Of a DNA stretch of 64,000 nt, positions 7,905 to 17,328 are shown piece after piece. The notes under the pieces are model-generated. The model was given only the letters and a program-made list of their open reading frames with translations. It searched no databases and was not told the origin of the DNA. A program made the position numbers and the translations under genes. The number at the start of each line of letters is the position of its first letter. Position 1 is the stretch's first letter. The DNA is from Bradyrhizobium paxllaeri. GTDB taxonomy: Bacteria; Pseudomonadota; Alphaproteobacteria; Rhizobiales; Xanthobacteraceae. Where the stretch lies: assembly GCF_001693515.2 (NCBI RefSeq), contig NZ_CP042968.1, forward strand, positions 4,588,001 through 4,652,000, given 5' to 3'.

Positions 7905-9116
7905 GTGGCCTTGATGCCTGTCGCCGATGCGCTTGCCGCGATCCTTGCCGGCGCTGACGCGTTGCCCGAAGAAATGGTGGCCCTCGATGCCGCCCACCAC
8001 CGCATCCTCGCGCGCGACGTCGCCGCGCGACGGACGCAGCCACCGCAGGCGATGTCAGCGATGGACGGCTATGCGGTGCGTACGGCGGATGCCGCCGGCG
8101 CCGGCGCGCGGCTGAAGGTGATCGGCGAGGTCGCCGCCGGCCGCCCGTTCGAGCGCAAGGTCGGCCAAAGCGAGGCGGTACGGATCTTCACCGGTGGCGT
8201 GATCCCCGACGGTGCCGACGCCGTCATCATCCAGGAAGACACGGCAGCCGACGGCGATCACATCACCATCACGGAAGCCGCGGTTCGGGGACGGCACATC
8301 CGCGCCGCCGGCGTCGACTTCCGCGAGGGCGACGTGCTGCTCACGCGCGGGCGTTGCCTCAGCGACCGCGACCTGTCGCTCGCCGCCGGCATGAACTACC
8401 CGGAGCTTGCGGTGCACCGCCGCCCGAAGGTCGCTGTTCTCGCGACCGGCGACGAGTTAGTGATGCCCGGCGAAAACCCCGGCCCCGGCCAGATCGTCTA
8501 TTCCAACGGCTATGGCCTGCGGGCGCTGGCCCGCGCCGAAGGCGCCGACGTCGTCGATCTCGGCATCGCCGCCGACACCGTTGCCGCGACCACCGAAGGC
8601 ATCCGCCGCGCCAGCGAGGCCGACGCGGACATCCTGATCACCATGGGGGGCGCCTCGGTCGGCGACCACGACCTGGTCAAGCGCTCGCTGGAGGCCGAAG
8701 GCGTCGCGATGGCGTTCTGGCGGATCGCGATGCGGCCGGGCAAGCCGATGATGCACGGGCGGCTCGGCGCGATGCGGGTGATCGGCCTGCCCGGCAATCC
8801 CGTCTCTTCCTATGTCTGCGGCTTCCTGTTTCTGGTGCCGCTGATTCGCGCATTATCGGGCCGCGACCACGTCCATCACGTCAGAGAAAGCGCCCTGCTC
8901 GGCCGCGACCTCGCCGCCAACGACCAGCGCGAGGATTATCTGCGCGCGCGCCTCGAGGCGCGCGAAGACGGCACGCTGATCGCTGTGCCGGTGAACCATC
9001 AGGACTCCTCGCTCTTGGGGAATCTCGCTGCGGCACAGGCATTAGTGATACGTCCGCCATTCGCGCCGGCGGCGCCCAAGGGCTCGTCGTGCGAGCTGTT
9101 GCGGCTGCCGGAATGA
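7905..9116 (+). CDS. moeA: Molybdopterin molybdenumtransferase MoeA
   Basis: This enzyme inserts molybdate into adenylylated molybdopterin, the last common step of molybdenum cofactor synthesis. It has 403 residues, normal for the family. Landmarks are MSAMDGYAV, the FTGGVIPDGADAV segment, VAVLATGDELV at the start of the MoCF-binding domain, TMGGASVGDHD, MRPGKPMMHG and VIGLPGNPVSS. The GTG at 7905 is chosen because GGAGG sits seven bases upstream; an in-frame ATG at 7914 is the alternative. It lies directly after the HAD gene and upstream of lexA, a neighbourhood common in Bradyrhizobium. Confidence 0.95.
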   Translation: MALMPVADALAAILAGADALPEEMVALDAAHHRILARDVAARRTQPPQAMSAMDGYAVRTADAAGAGARLKVIGEVAAGRPFERKVGQSEAVRIFTGGVIPDGADAVIIQEDTAADGDHITITEAAVRGRHIRAAGVDFREGDVLLTRGRCLSDRDLSLAAGMNYPELAVHRRPKVAVLATGDELVMPGENPGPGQIVYSNGYGLRALARAEGADVVDLGIAADTVAATTEGIRRASEADADILITMGGASVGDHDLVKRSLEAEGVAMAFWRIAMRPGKPMMHGRLGAMRVIGLPGNPVSSYVCGFLFLVPLIRALSGRDHVHHVRESALLGRDLAANDQREDYLRARLEAREDGTLIAVPVNHQDSSLLGNLAAAQALVIRPPFAPAAPKGSSCELLRLPE

Positions 9117-9177
9117 CGCCACAGGGCGCGTCTCGGACAGAAACCTTGACGCGTTCACCTGAAATTAAGTGGTTGCG

Positions 9178-9218
9178 GAACACATATCGAACATATAGTG
9201 TCCGTTCATGATTTGTTT
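9178..9218 (+). promoter_or_regulatory. Double LexA (SOS) operator of lexA
   Basis: A perfect alphaproteobacterial SOS box in the reverse sense, GAAC-N7-GAAC, lies at 9178-9192. A second, one-mismatch box GTTC-N7-GTTT lies at 9204-9218. They sit about 95 bases before the lexA start, the expected place for autorepression. The GTTC-N7-GTTC consensus for alphaproteobacterial LexA is established knowledge; binding here is inferred. Confidence 0.85.
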
Positions 9219-9312
9219 CGACTGCTGGTGTCTCTGCCTGGGAGTTTGGGCGCTCCCGCCATCTGGGCGCTGAAGATTCGAAACGACGACGCCAACCGGG
9301 GAATTGCTCGCG

Positions 9313-10014
9313 ATGCTTACGCGCAAACAGTATGAACTTCTGCGTTTCATCAATGAACGGCTGAAAGAGGCCGGCGTGCCGCCTTCATTCGACGAGATGA
9401 AGGACGCGCTCGACCTGCGCTCGAAATCCGGAATCCACCGCCTCATTACGGCGCTGGAGGAGCGCGGCTTCATCCGCCGCCTGCCCAACCGCGCCCGCGC
9501 CATCGAAGTCATCAAGCTGCCGGAGCTCGCCGCTGCCGGCAATGGCCGCCGCGGCTTCACGCCGAGTGTGATCGAAGGCACGCTCGGCAAGCGTACAGTG
9601 AGCTTGCCCGCCGCCGAGGATGACGGCAATCGCCCGGTCGCGGTGCCCGTGATGGGCCGGATCGCCGCCGGCACGCCGATCGAGGCGCTGCAGACCCGCA
9701 GCCACACCATCAGCGTGCCGCCCGATATGCTCGGCTCGGGCGAGCATTACGCGCTCGAAGTACGCGGCGATTCCATGGTCGAGGCCGGCATCCTCGACGG
9801 CGACATGGCGCTGATTCAGCGCAACGAGACCGCCGACACCGGCGACATCGTGGTGGCGCTGATCGACGAGGAGGAAGCTACGCTGAAACGCTTCCGCCGC
9901 CGCGGCGCCTCCATCGCGCTGGAGCCTGCCAACGCCGCCTATGAAGTCCGCATCCTGCCGCCGAACCGGGTCCGGATTCAGGGCAGGCTGATCGGCCTTT
10001 ACCGCAAGTACTGA
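9313..10014 (+). CDS. lexA: LexA repressor
   Basis: This is the SOS regulator, which self-cleaves when RecA is activated by DNA damage. It has 233 residues from the ATG at 9313. The in-frame TTG at 9304 lies too close to the GGGG at 9298-9301, while the ATG is well spaced. The N-terminal winged helix ([17 protein letters not shown]...[16 protein letters not shown]) is followed by a linker longer than in E. coli and the S24 peptidase domain. The cleavage site is Ala119-Gly120 (GRIAAG), and the catalytic pair is Ser154 (RGDSM) and Lys192 (ATLKRF). It is preceded by its own SOS operator and followed by a strong terminator. Confidence 0.97.
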   Translation: MLTRKQYELLRFINERLKEAGVPPSFDEMKDALDLRSKSGIHRLITALEERGFIRRLPNRARAIEVIKLPELAAAGNGRRGFTPSVIEGTLGKRTVSLPAAEDDGNRPVAVPVMGRIAAGTPIEALQTRSHTISVPPDMLGSGEHYALEVRGDSMVEAGILDGDMALIQRNETADTGDIVVALIDEEEATLKRFRRRGASIALEPANAAYEVRILPPNRVRIQGRLIGLYRKY

Positions 10015-10044
10015 ACAATGTGCCGTCCTGCAGACATCCGTAAG

Positions 10045-10075
10045 AACCCCGGCCGTTCCTCGGCCGGGGTTTTTT
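10045..10075 (+). terminator. Rho-independent terminator of lexA
   Basis: An 11-bp stem (AACCCCGGCCG) with a five-base loop is followed by a run of six T. It starts 30 bases after the lexA stop. Confidence 0.92.
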
Positions 10076-10245
10076 GCTGCGGGCGTGGAACCAATGCGCG
10101 TTATCGCGTTTGTGAATTTGGCGCAGTGGGTCAGTCGCAGAATTGCCCAGAAACAAGAAAAGACTCTGCGCCATGTCCACTCTGATAGGGGCCTGTGCCT
10201 CCTTGAAAGACACGGGTCAGCTATCTCAAATGAGGGAGCCATCCG

Positions 10246-10668
10246 ATGTGTGACTATAGCCTGCATGCTGTGGCTACCCGGCCTGCCCAGGTCGGCGAGA
10301 CGCTGATCACCACGACGTTCCGCGGTACATCGACCCGCGGCTTTGCGTCGGAACGCGAGCCAGCAGTGGCGGTCTGCATGCTTCCCGGCACCGAACTGGC
10401 GTTCGCCGAGGACGTCAAATACGACAACCGCTGGATCTGGACGCGAACCACCGACTGGCGGGTCGGCAAGTTCAATCAGATCGAACCCGAAGTCGCCGAC
10501 CGTCATCATGACGCGATCGAATTTCCCGATGGAAGCCATGTGCTGGTGACGCAACTTTGCGAAGGCCAGCGCGCGACCGTGCTGCAATTGCCGGTGGTTC
10601 AGACCGGTGGCGAGCGTGCACCAAAGGTGACGGAAGCGCGTCCAGCCGCTTCGATCGTGACTGGATAG
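10246..10668 (+). CDS. Conserved hypothetical protein (MCDYSLH family)
   Basis: This 140-residue protein begins MCDYSLHAVATRPAQVGETL with AGGGAG about 11 bases upstream. I recall proteins with this start (MCDYSLH...RPA.VGD.L.T..F...TRGF) as common in Bradyrhizobium and relatives, but no function is known to me. There is no signal peptide or membrane segment. The middle holds FPDGSHVLVTQLCEGQRATVLQLP, a beta-rich pattern. The next small gene follows after 84 bases and may be cotranscribed. Confidence 0.7.
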   Translation: MCDYSLHAVATRPAQVGETLITTTFRGTSTRGFASEREPAVAVCMLPGTELAFAEDVKYDNRWIWTRTTDWRVGKFNQIEPEVADRHHDAIEFPDGSHVLVTQLCEGQRATVLQLPVVQTGGERAPKVTEARPAASIVTG

Positions 10669-10752
10669 ACGAGACGCGCATGCGATCCGCCGGTTCAGGC
10701 CGGCGGATCATGGTGATGTGTTTTTCAAAATCCGACACCGAGGGGGCAACCG

Positions 10753-10989
10753 GTGGTCAACAAGGTTACATGGCAAAGGGCTGGACGCGTCACCGAGCCC
10801 GGACGTTACATGTTCAGATACGGCTGGCTCACGATCACGGCCGAAGATCTTGCGGTCTGGCAGCAATTTCCCGACGCATCGTTCACGCTGGTCAACCTGC
10901 CGTCACCTCCCGACGCACCGGAAGAATTCCACCTCGGCGCGTTCGAGATACCGGCCCATCCGTCCAGCCCCCCCATCGACGAGCACTGA
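10753..10989 (+). CDS. Small hypothetical protein
   Basis: This 78-residue protein begins with GTG, supported by AGGGGG six bases upstream. It is a soluble, Trp/Tyr-containing sequence (VTWQRAGRVTEPGRYMFRYGWLTITAEDLAVWQQFP), consistent with a short beta fold, with a Pro-rich C-terminus. No family is recognised. It converges with comEC, six bases separating the two stop codons. Confidence 0.6.
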   Translation: MVNKVTWQRAGRVTEPGRYMFRYGWLTITAEDLAVWQQFPDASFTLVNLPSPPDAPEEFHLGAFEIPAHPSSPPIDEH

Positions 10990-10995
10990 CGTTCC

Positions 10996-13290
10996 CTACT
11001 CCTCGGCCTGAAGGTCCGCCTCGGCCGGCGTCGCATCGACGGCGCGGGGCGGCACGACGCGCGGGGCCAGAACGTTGGCGTCGGCCTCACCAGCGTCCGC
11101 AACGGCGGGCGACCACGGGCGGTCGATCCCTCGCGGTTTCGCCGCCTCGACGACAAATCCGTCGCGGCCTCGCCGCAGCGTCATGGCGCCCTGCCGCCGC
11201 AGCCGCTCGGCATCGATCACGGAAGCCGCGCAGGAAGCAGGCGCCTGCCGCAGCGTTACAATCAGCGCCGCGCGCTCGCAATCGTCGGCCAGGGCCTCGG
11301 GCCTGAACGCCTGCGCGACCAGGCCGCCGCCGGCGGACGGCATCACGCAGCCGAAATCATCGCAGGAGACGCCTGACGTGAGCGAGGCATCGGCTGCGGT
11401 GCGCGCATCGGCATCCGCCGCCAGCCACTCCTTCAAGAGGAAAACGTCCCGAGAGCCCTTGGCCGCGTGCATCAGATGCAGCCTTCCATCCTGGCCGCGG
11501 ACGCCGACATGGCGGCCGTCGGCGGAGATCAGGATATCCGGCTGCGGCGCCCTCGCCGCCCACAGAGCCGCCGCGAGCACCAGCGCGGCGCCCGACCAGC
11601 GCAGCGGCGTGCGCAGCAGGCCAAGCAGGATGATGCCGAGGCTCGCTGCGATCAGCGGGCCGATGCCGAACGCCGGCACCCGGCCGACCGCGCCGGGCAA
11701 TGCCGCGACCCATTGCGTCACCGCGATCATCCAGTCGATGCCGACGCCCATGAGCGCCCAGAACGGGCGGTCGAAGCCGAACGGCATCGCGACAAGGCCG
11801 AGCAGCCCCATCGGCATGACCAGCGCCGACACCACCGGCATCGCCGCGAGATTGGCGAGCACGCCATAGGGCGTGACCCGGTGGAAGTGGAAGGCCGCGT
11901 AGGGCGTGGTCGCAAGTCCCGCGACCAGCGAAGCCAGCAGCAGCATGGTGATCTCGCGGCCACCCCACAGCGCCGCGCGGGCGGTTGCGGTGTGATCGGC
12001 GGTCGCGAACAGGCGCGGCATGCCGAACTGCACCAGCGCCACCAGCCCAAGCGTGGCGGCAAACGACATCTGGAAACTCGGATGCACCAGCGCTTCCGGC
12101 GCAACCATCAGCACGATCAGCGCGGCGACCGCCAGCGTGCGAAACGTAATCGCGCGGCGGTCGACCATGACCGCGATCAGCACCACGGCCGTCATGAAGA
12201 AAGAACGTTGCGTCGCGACCTCGGCGCCGGACAGCAACAGATAAAACGCGGCGGCGGCGAGGGCTGCCGCCGCCGACCATTTCTTGATGGCATAGCCGAC
12301 CGTGAGCACGGGAAACAGCGCGAGCAGCGCCCGCACCGCAAAGAACACGACGCCGGCAACAACGGCCATGTGATAGCCCGATATCGACAGCACATGGCCG
12401 AGGCCGGAGATGAACATCGCATCGTTCACCGGCGGCGAGATCGCATCGCGCCGCCCGGTCAACAGCGCCGTCGCAATCGCGCGCTTGTCGCCCTCCAGCG
12501 TGGTCCTGATCCGCGCGTCGATGGTGTCGCGCAGGCCCTGCATGAACGCCGAATAGCGCAGGCGCAGCCCGCCGGCTTCCGGCGGCTCGGTGGTCTTGAT
12601 CGCGCCCATCACGAAGCCGGAGGCGCCGATGCCGGCGAAAAACATGTCGCGGCTGAAATCGTAGCTGCCCGGCCGCACCGGCGAGAGCGGCGGCAACAGC
12701 CGAGCCTTCAGTTCGACAAAGCTGCCGACCGGCGGCGCCGTCCCCTTCTTCACCGACAGCCGCACCCGCTCGAGTTTTGTGCTTCCCCGTGCGCTCTCCA
12801 TGGTGACGACGCGCAGCACAAAACGGTCAGTGCGCTCGCGGATGTCACGCGTTTCGACAAACCCGGTCAGCGACACCGAAAACATCGGCCGCGCCAGCAC
12901 GCCATGCGCGACCCGCGCGGTCTTCCACGTTGCGATCGCAAAGCCCGCCGCGACGGCGGCGATCATCACTGCGACCGGAAAGAATTTCTGCCGCCGCAAC
13001 AGCACGGCCACCGCGCCAAGCGCGACCGCCACGATGGCGGCGACCGACAGCACCGGCTCGTGATCGGCGGCGAAGTAAAACGCGATGCCGGTTCCGAACG
13101 CCACCGGCACCCAGGGCAGCAGCCGCCCAGCGCCGGCTTCCGCGCGCGCCCATGCGTGCAGGGCCTCGATCAGCGGCGGCCAGAATGCGGGGCGCGATGG
13201 CAGAATGCCGCCGACCGGCGCCGCGGCGCGCGGCGGCCAGGTCCCGGCGTAACCGCGCTTCCGGCCAGACGTCTCGCCCTGCTCCGTCAC
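10996..13290 (-). CDS. comEC: ComEC/Rec2-type competence DNA-channel protein
   Basis: This 764-residue polytopic inner-membrane protein of the ComEC family carries transforming DNA across the membrane in competent bacteria. An N-terminal DUF4131-type region with several membrane helices (about 60-130) and a soluble OB-like part (to about 220) precede the competence core. The core opens with ALLTGRRDAISPPVNDAMFISGLGHVLSISGYHM-type sequence and contains many helices to about 560. The C-terminal part is soluble but lacks a recognisable metallo-beta-lactamase HxHxDH motif. Natural transformation is not well documented in this genus, so the role is inferred. Confidence 0.88.
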   Translation of the reverse strand: MTEQGETSGRKRGYAGTWPPRAAAPVGGILPSRPAFWPPLIEALHAWARAEAGAGRLLPWVPVAFGTGIAFYFAADHEPVLSVAAIVAVALGAVAVLLRRQKFFPVAVMIAAVAAGFAIATWKTARVAHGVLARPMFSVSLTGFVETRDIRERTDRFVLRVVTMESARGSTKLERVRLSVKKGTAPPVGSFVELKARLLPPLSPVRPGSYDFSRDMFFAGIGASGFVMGAIKTTEPPEAGGLRLRYSAFMQGLRDTIDARIRTTLEGDKRAIATALLTGRRDAISPPVNDAMFISGLGHVLSISGYHMAVVAGVVFFAVRALLALFPVLTVGYAIKKWSAAAALAAAAFYLLLSGAEVATQRSFFMTAVVLIAVMVDRRAITFRTLAVAALIVLMVAPEALVHPSFQMSFAATLGLVALVQFGMPRLFATADHTATARAALWGGREITMLLLASLVAGLATTPYAAFHFHRVTPYGVLANLAAMPVVSALVMPMGLLGLVAMPFGFDRPFWALMGVGIDWMIAVTQWVAALPGAVGRVPAFGIGPLIAASLGIILLGLLRTPLRWSGAALVLAAALWAARAPQPDILISADGRHVGVRGQDGRLHLMHAAKGSRDVFLLKEWLAADADARTAADASLTSGVSCDDFGCVMPSAGGGLVAQAFRPEALADDCERAALIVTLRQAPASCAASVIDAERLRRQGAMTLRRGRDGFVVEAAKPRGIDRPWSPAVADAGEADANVLAPRVVPPRAVDATPAEADLQAEE

Positions 13291-13440
13291 GCGTACTTAC
13301 ACCCTACGATCTCGTGCGGGCCGCAAGACTACCGGACGCTGCATCCAGGGTGCTAGCAGAACGGATGCAGAATCCTGAAGAAACGCACGTCGACTGGCGC
13401 TACAGTTTTCGAGGGCTATCCGGATTCATTTGCCTTCGCG

Positions 13441-13651
13441 ATGCCCCCCGCGACGGCAGCCGAGCAATGCCGTTTCATCGAGGCGCGAGCAGAACGGGGC
13501 ATGCTACCAACGCCAGGAGGTCGCGCGGGCCGCCCGGCAAATGACGCAAGAAGCCCAGCAGGTTGCGCAGCAGCCAAAGCCGTAAGAGCCGATGGCGCCG
13601 GAAGATGCCCAGTTCGCAGAATCCATGCGCGGCATTTGCCGGGGCTGTTAG
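13441..13651 (+). pseudogene. Frameshifted and stop-containing copy of the AEQCRFIETRAER small secreted protein
   Basis: Read in pieces, this encodes AEQCRFIEARAER, then after a frame change ACYQRQEVARAARQMTQEAQQ, then a TAA where the intact gene has a Tyr codon, then EPMAPEDAQFAESMRGICRGC and TAG. Each piece aligns with the intact gene at 15957-16214. So there is one frameshift near 13498 and one nonsense change near 13590. A weak hydrophobic segment before 13441 may be the remnant of the signal peptide. Confidence 0.75.
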
Positions 13652-13832
13652 GCGCGGCTGACTCTTGACCCGGAGCCGCCGTCCAATTCCGACAGCCCAT
13701 CGCCCGAAAAGCGCTCTTGCAAGTGCGCCGCAGCAGGATGCACATTGTGCGCGCACGACAGGTGTCAACGTCTACGGCTCTCGGCTCGACTGGAATTCAC
13801 GGTTGCGCTCGGAACGAGAGGAGCATGACGCC

Positions 13833-14015
13833 ATGCGAGAAATCGAAATCCACAACTATGCGCGGCAGTTGCTGGAAGCACATGGCCCCAAGGCCATTGC
13901 GGAAGCCGCCCAGAACGCCATCGAGCTCGAGGCAAAAGGCGAGGTCGAGCTGGCCAAAACCTGGCGGCATATCGAAGACGCGATGAAGATCATGCGCGGG
14001 CCTCACCAGAGCTGA
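13833..14015 (+). CDS. Small hypothetical protein, 60 aa, helical
   Basis: The sequence [20 protein letters not shown]... is amphipathic and helix-rich with no signal peptide ([34 protein letters not shown]). GAGAGGAG lies upstream at 13815-13822. A nearer ATG at 13825 opens a different frame that lacks protein character. From memory, short proteins of this type are conserved in Bradyrhizobium. The function is unknown. Confidence 0.65.
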   Translation: MREIEIHNYARQLLEAHGPKAIAEAAQNAIELEAKGEVELAKTWRHIEDAMKIMRGPHQS

Positions 14016-14125
14016 GGCTATCTGCGCGGCAATGCAGAACGTGGACAGGACCGGTCGCAAGCCGCTTCGTCGCGGCTGATTGGCGGCACGTCCAAGATGC
14101 GCCTCTCCATCACAGGAGTGAAGCC

Positions 14126-15556
14126 ATGTTTCCGAAGTGTGCGACAGCTGAAGATCTCGTGAAGACGATCAAGGACGAGAAGGTGCAGATGATCGATCTG
14201 CGCTTCACCGATTTGCCTGGGGTGTGGCAGCATTTTTCCGTCCCACCCAGTGCAGCAAGTATCGATGCTCTCAGCGAAGGCATTGGATTCGACGGCTCAT
14301 CCATCCGAGGCTTCCAGGAAATTCAGGAAAGCGACATGCTGGTCGTGCCGGACCCGGCCACGGCGTTCCTCGACCCGTATTCCCCTGTGTCGACCCTAGT
14401 CCTGATCTGCAACATCAGGGATCCCGTGACCGGTCAGCCCTATAGCCGTGACGCCCGTTACATCGCCCAGAAGGCCGAAACCAACCTGAAGGGCACCGGC
14501 CACGCCGATACCAGCTACTTCGGCCCGGAGGCAGAATTCTTCGTGTTTAACGATGTGCGCTACGGACAAGGCATCAATTACGCCTTCCACGAAATCGATT
14601 CCAGCGAAGGCAGTTGGAATACCGGCAAGGAGGAAGAGCCGAATCTGGGCCACAAGCCGCGCCCGAAGGAGGGATATTTTCCGGTTCCGCCGACGGACAG
14701 CATGCAGGCTCTCCGCACGGACATGGTGCTGACGATGGAACAGCTCGGCATACAGATCGAGGCCCATCACCATGAAGTCGCGACCGGCGGCCAGAACGAG
14801 ATCGACATGCGCTTCACGACGCTCACTCGCATGGCGGACAATCTGATGATCTACAAATACGTGGTGAAGAACACCGCCCGCGAGCACGGCATGACCGCAA
14901 CGTTCATGCCGAAGCCGCTGTTCGAGGACAACGCCTCGGGGATGCACGTTCACCAGTCGCTGTGGAAGGGCGAGACCAATCTGTTCTACGACAAGGGCGA
15001 CTATGCCGAGTTGAGCCAGCTCGGCCGCTACTACATCGGCGGCCTGTTGACCCACGCGTGGGCGTTGTGCGGGCTTTGCGCGCCCACCACGAACTCCTAC
15101 CGGCGTCTGGTGCCCGGCTATGAGGCTCCGATCAATCTGGTCTATTCCCAGCGCAATCGCTCGGCCTGCTGCCGGATTCCGATGTATTCGCCGAACCCGC
15201 GGGCAAAGCGGGTTGAGTTTCGCTCGCCGGATCCCTCGTGTAATCCCTATCTGGCCTTTGCCGCGATGCTGATGGCGGGTCTCGACGGCATCACCAGCCG
15301 GATCGATCCGGGCAGTCCGATCGACAAGAATCTTTATGACCTGCCGCCCGCCGAGGCGAAGGACGTGAAGTCGACACCGGGATCACTGGATCAGGCGCTT
15401 GACGCGCTCGAGCGCGATCACGCCTTCCTGCTCCGCGGCGACGTGTTCACGGCCGACGTGATTGAGACCTGGCTCGACTACAAGCGGAAGAAAGAGGTCG
15501 ATCCGATCCGGCTGCGTCCTCATCCATACGAGTTCCATTTGTATTATGACATCTAG
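14126..15556 (+). CDS. glnA: Type I glutamine synthetase
   Basis: This enzyme makes glutamine from glutamate, ammonia and ATP. It has 476 residues, slightly longer than E. coli GlnA. The catalytic beta-grasp ([11 protein letters not shown]) and core motifs are present: [55 protein letters not shown] and [12 protein letters not shown]. The adenylylation site Tyr404 in [13 protein letters not shown] is kept, so activity can be covalently regulated. No glnB lies upstream, unlike the usual glnBA pair, which suggests a second, separately controlled GSI gene. The segment [23 protein letters not shown] departs from the common GSI-beta sequence. Confidence 0.92.
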   Translation: MFPKCATAEDLVKTIKDEKVQMIDLRFTDLPGVWQHFSVPPSAASIDALSEGIGFDGSSIRGFQEIQESDMLVVPDPATAFLDPYSPVSTLVLICNIRDPVTGQPYSRDARYIAQKAETNLKGTGHADTSYFGPEAEFFVFNDVRYGQGINYAFHEIDSSEGSWNTGKEEEPNLGHKPRPKEGYFPVPPTDSMQALRTDMVLTMEQLGIQIEAHHHEVATGGQNEIDMRFTTLTRMADNLMIYKYVVKNTAREHGMTATFMPKPLFEDNASGMHVHQSLWKGETNLFYDKGDYAELSQLGRYYIGGLLTHAWALCGLCAPTTNSYRRLVPGYEAPINLVYSQRNRSACCRIPMYSPNPRAKRVEFRSPDPSCNPYLAFAAMLMAGLDGITSRIDPGSPIDKNLYDLPPAEAKDVKSTPGSLDQALDALERDHAFLLRGDVFTADVIETWLDYKRKKEVDPIRLRPHPYEFHLYYDI

Positions 15557-15725
15557 GGTGTGAACTCATCCGCGAACCGTGGCCCCCCGGGGACCTTTCC
15601 AATCGGCTCGCAACAAAAAAGGCGTTTCGTCCGTCGTGGAAAACCGCCGTTAAGTCAGCCCACCTGCATTTTCCGACTCGGCTGGACGTGCTCTCTGCAA
15701 ATCGAGGCGGGTTGCGGGGTATGAT

Positions 15726-15866
15726 GTGAGCCAGTTTTCGTGCACCCTTCTGCTTGTGACTGCTCTGATGCTCACGGCATGCTTCGGAGTAGCGGCTTGG
15801 CGCCTCTCCGATGACACATCTGATATCACCGGAGCCATCCCGCCGGCATTGATCGACCTGCGTTAG
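15726..15866 (+). CDS. Possible 46-aa membrane peptide
   Basis: A GTG at 15726, with GGGG about seven bases before it, opens a 46-residue frame ending at 15866. It has one hydrophobic segment (CTLLLVTALMLTACFGVAAW) followed by a short polar tail ending IPPALIDLR. The LTAC sequence could also be a lipobox. No family is recognised; support is start signal plus membrane-segment character only. Confidence 0.4.
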   Translation: MSQFSCTLLLVTALMLTACFGVAAWRLSDDTSDITGAIPPALIDLR

Positions 15867-15956
15867 AGATTCCCCGACATTCGGCCGAGCATGCTCGGCG
15901 CGCGCATCGTTTCCCTGTACAGTCGATCGAGCCATGACTTGAGGGAAAATGCGGAC

Positions 15957-16214
15957 ATGAAATTTGCAGCCAGCCTTTCATTCGCTGCGGTGATGACCGC
16001 TTGGGTTTCCACCGCCGAGGCCGCCGAGCAATGCCGCTTCATCGAGACGCGTGCCGAGCGCGAAGCGTGCTATCAGCGCCAGGAAGCGGCGCGGGTGGCC
16101 CGGCAAAAGGCGCAAGAGGCACAACAGGCCGCACAGCAAAAGCCCTACGAACCAATGACGTCAGAGGATGCCCAGCTTGCCAGATCGCTGCGGAACATTT
16201 GCCGCGGTTGCTAG
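15957..16214 (+). CDS. Small secreted protein, intact paralogue of the pseudogene upstream
   Basis: This 85-residue protein has a signal peptide (MKFAASLSFAAVMTAWVSTAEA). The mature part is charged and helical (EQCRFIETRAEREACYQRQEAARVARQKAQEAQQ), with Cys at its start and a C-terminal ICRGC. The four cysteines suggest disulphides in the periplasm. A broken copy of the same gene lies at 13441-13651. The function is unknown. Confidence 0.7.
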   Translation: MKFAASLSFAAVMTAWVSTAEAAEQCRFIETRAEREACYQRQEAARVARQKAQEAQQAAQQKPYEPMTSEDAQLARSLRNICRGC

Positions 16215-16500
16215 TGAGAAGAATCTGACGACGTGCCATCACGACAACGATGCCGCAGCGCCGAACAAATGCGAGATCGCGCGCGGCGTTCAAATCGGCA
16301 TCAGCATGTAAATCGCCACCGTGAGAAATTCATTACGAACCCGTAATGAAAAAACATCTCCTTGCATAAGACGATTGCACCGCGCGCTTATCACAACTGA
16401 ATCGCGCGGAATTCATTCGAACGATTTCGCGGATCGGCGATCATGCCCTCGCAGCATTCAGCAATGACGCTGAGTCTGTTCAAAACAGATAGGGAAGAAC

Positions 16501-16854
16501 ATGCTCAAGAAGCTATTCGGAGCAGCCGCAATGGCCGCCGTAGCCTTTGCCGTCGTTCCCGCCTACGCCGCGCAAACGACAGGCTGCAGCAGCGCGAACC
16601 TCGAGAAGACCGAATCCGCGACCGAAGCCATGGCCGATAGTCCGGGCAAGTTCACGGCAGAAAGGGAAGTCGCGCAGGCCCAGGATGCCATGCTCGGCGG
16701 CAACATGCGTTCATGCGCGATACACCTGTCCAGGGCAGCGCATGTGGACCACGCCCCCTATGGGGGCATGATGATCCAAACCCCGGCAGCGACCACCCCT
16801 GAAGGCACATACCATTCGCAATGGAATTGGACACCGCTCAAGCCTGCGCTGTAG
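16501..16854 (+). CDS. Small secreted protein of unknown function
   Basis: This 117-residue protein is preceded by AGGGAAGA. It has a signal peptide (MLKKLFGAAAMAAVAFAVVPAYA). The mature region has two Cys (GCSSAN; RSCAIHLSRAA), a helical middle and a His/Trp-containing tail (TYHSQWNWTPLKPAL). No domain is recognised. A bidirectional terminator follows immediately. Confidence 0.65.
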   Translation: MLKKLFGAAAMAAVAFAVVPAYAAQTTGCSSANLEKTESATEAMADSPGKFTAEREVAQAQDAMLGGNMRSCAIHLSRAAHVDHAPYGGMMIQTPAATTPEGTYHSQWNWTPLKPAL

Positions 16855-16863
16855 ATCTGACTA

Positions 16864-16894
16864 AAAGGGCCGATCGAGCGAGGATCGGCCCTTT
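16864..16894. terminator. Bidirectional terminator between convergent genes
   Basis: A 12-bp perfect stem (AAAGGGCCGATC and its complement) has a seven-base loop, with A-run and T-run on the two sides. It lies between the stop of the secreted protein (16854) and the stop of the minus-strand NTF2-like gene (16921), serving both. Confidence 0.85.
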
Positions 16895-16920
16895 CAGCCG
16901 CTTGTGACGCTTGGCACTAA

Positions 16921-17328
16921 CTAGATGGCGTCCGCACGCGCCTCGATCAGCGGCGTCTTCGACGAGACGTGGTGGCTGACGATCTTCCAATCGCCGTCTT
17001 CGCGGACGATCACCCAGGTGATCTTCACCGTCAGCGGTTCGGCGCCCTCTTCCACGAAAAACGACGCCGTGCCGGCGACATTGATCAGGTCGGGAGCGGC
17101 CTGCGCGGTTCGGACATCGGTGAATTGAACGGATGGCGACTGCCACCGCGGCAGGCCCTCGAAATAGGTCTGCACGCCGTCACGACCGCGATAGAAATTC
17201 GGGTTCGAGCCAAAGAAGAACGCGTTCTTCGAATAGAGCGATGCGAGTGCCTCGGCATCCAGCCGGGTGAATGCCGCCGCCCATCGGCCCATGATGCCGG
17301 AGACGATATCGTCGGTCGCACGCTGCAT
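16921..17328 (-). CDS. SgcJ/EcaC-like NTF2-fold protein
   Basis: This 135-residue protein has the SnoaL/NTF2-like fold. The pattern IVSGIMGRWAAAFTRLDAEALASLYSKNAFFFGS...GRDGVQTYFEGL and C-terminal WVIVREDGDWKIVSHHVS is that of the SgcJ/EcaC family, often annotated as oxidoreductase or ketosteroid-isomerase-like. There is no firm catalytic assignment. The start codon lies only 21 bases from the left edge of the insertion element, so its native promoter has probably been displaced. Confidence 0.75.
   Translation of the reverse strand: MQRATDDIVSGIMGRWAAAFTRLDAEALASLYSKNAFFFGSNPNFYRGRDGVQTYFEGLPRWQSPSVQFTDVRTAQAAPDLINVAGTASFFVEEGAEPLTVKITWVIVREDGDWKIVSHHVSSKTPLIEARADAI

Noticed and set aside
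11467..13356. 629-codon open frame on the plus strand
   Set aside because: It is antisense to comEC, very rich in Arg/His/Gln with no domain, and arises from high GC at third positions.
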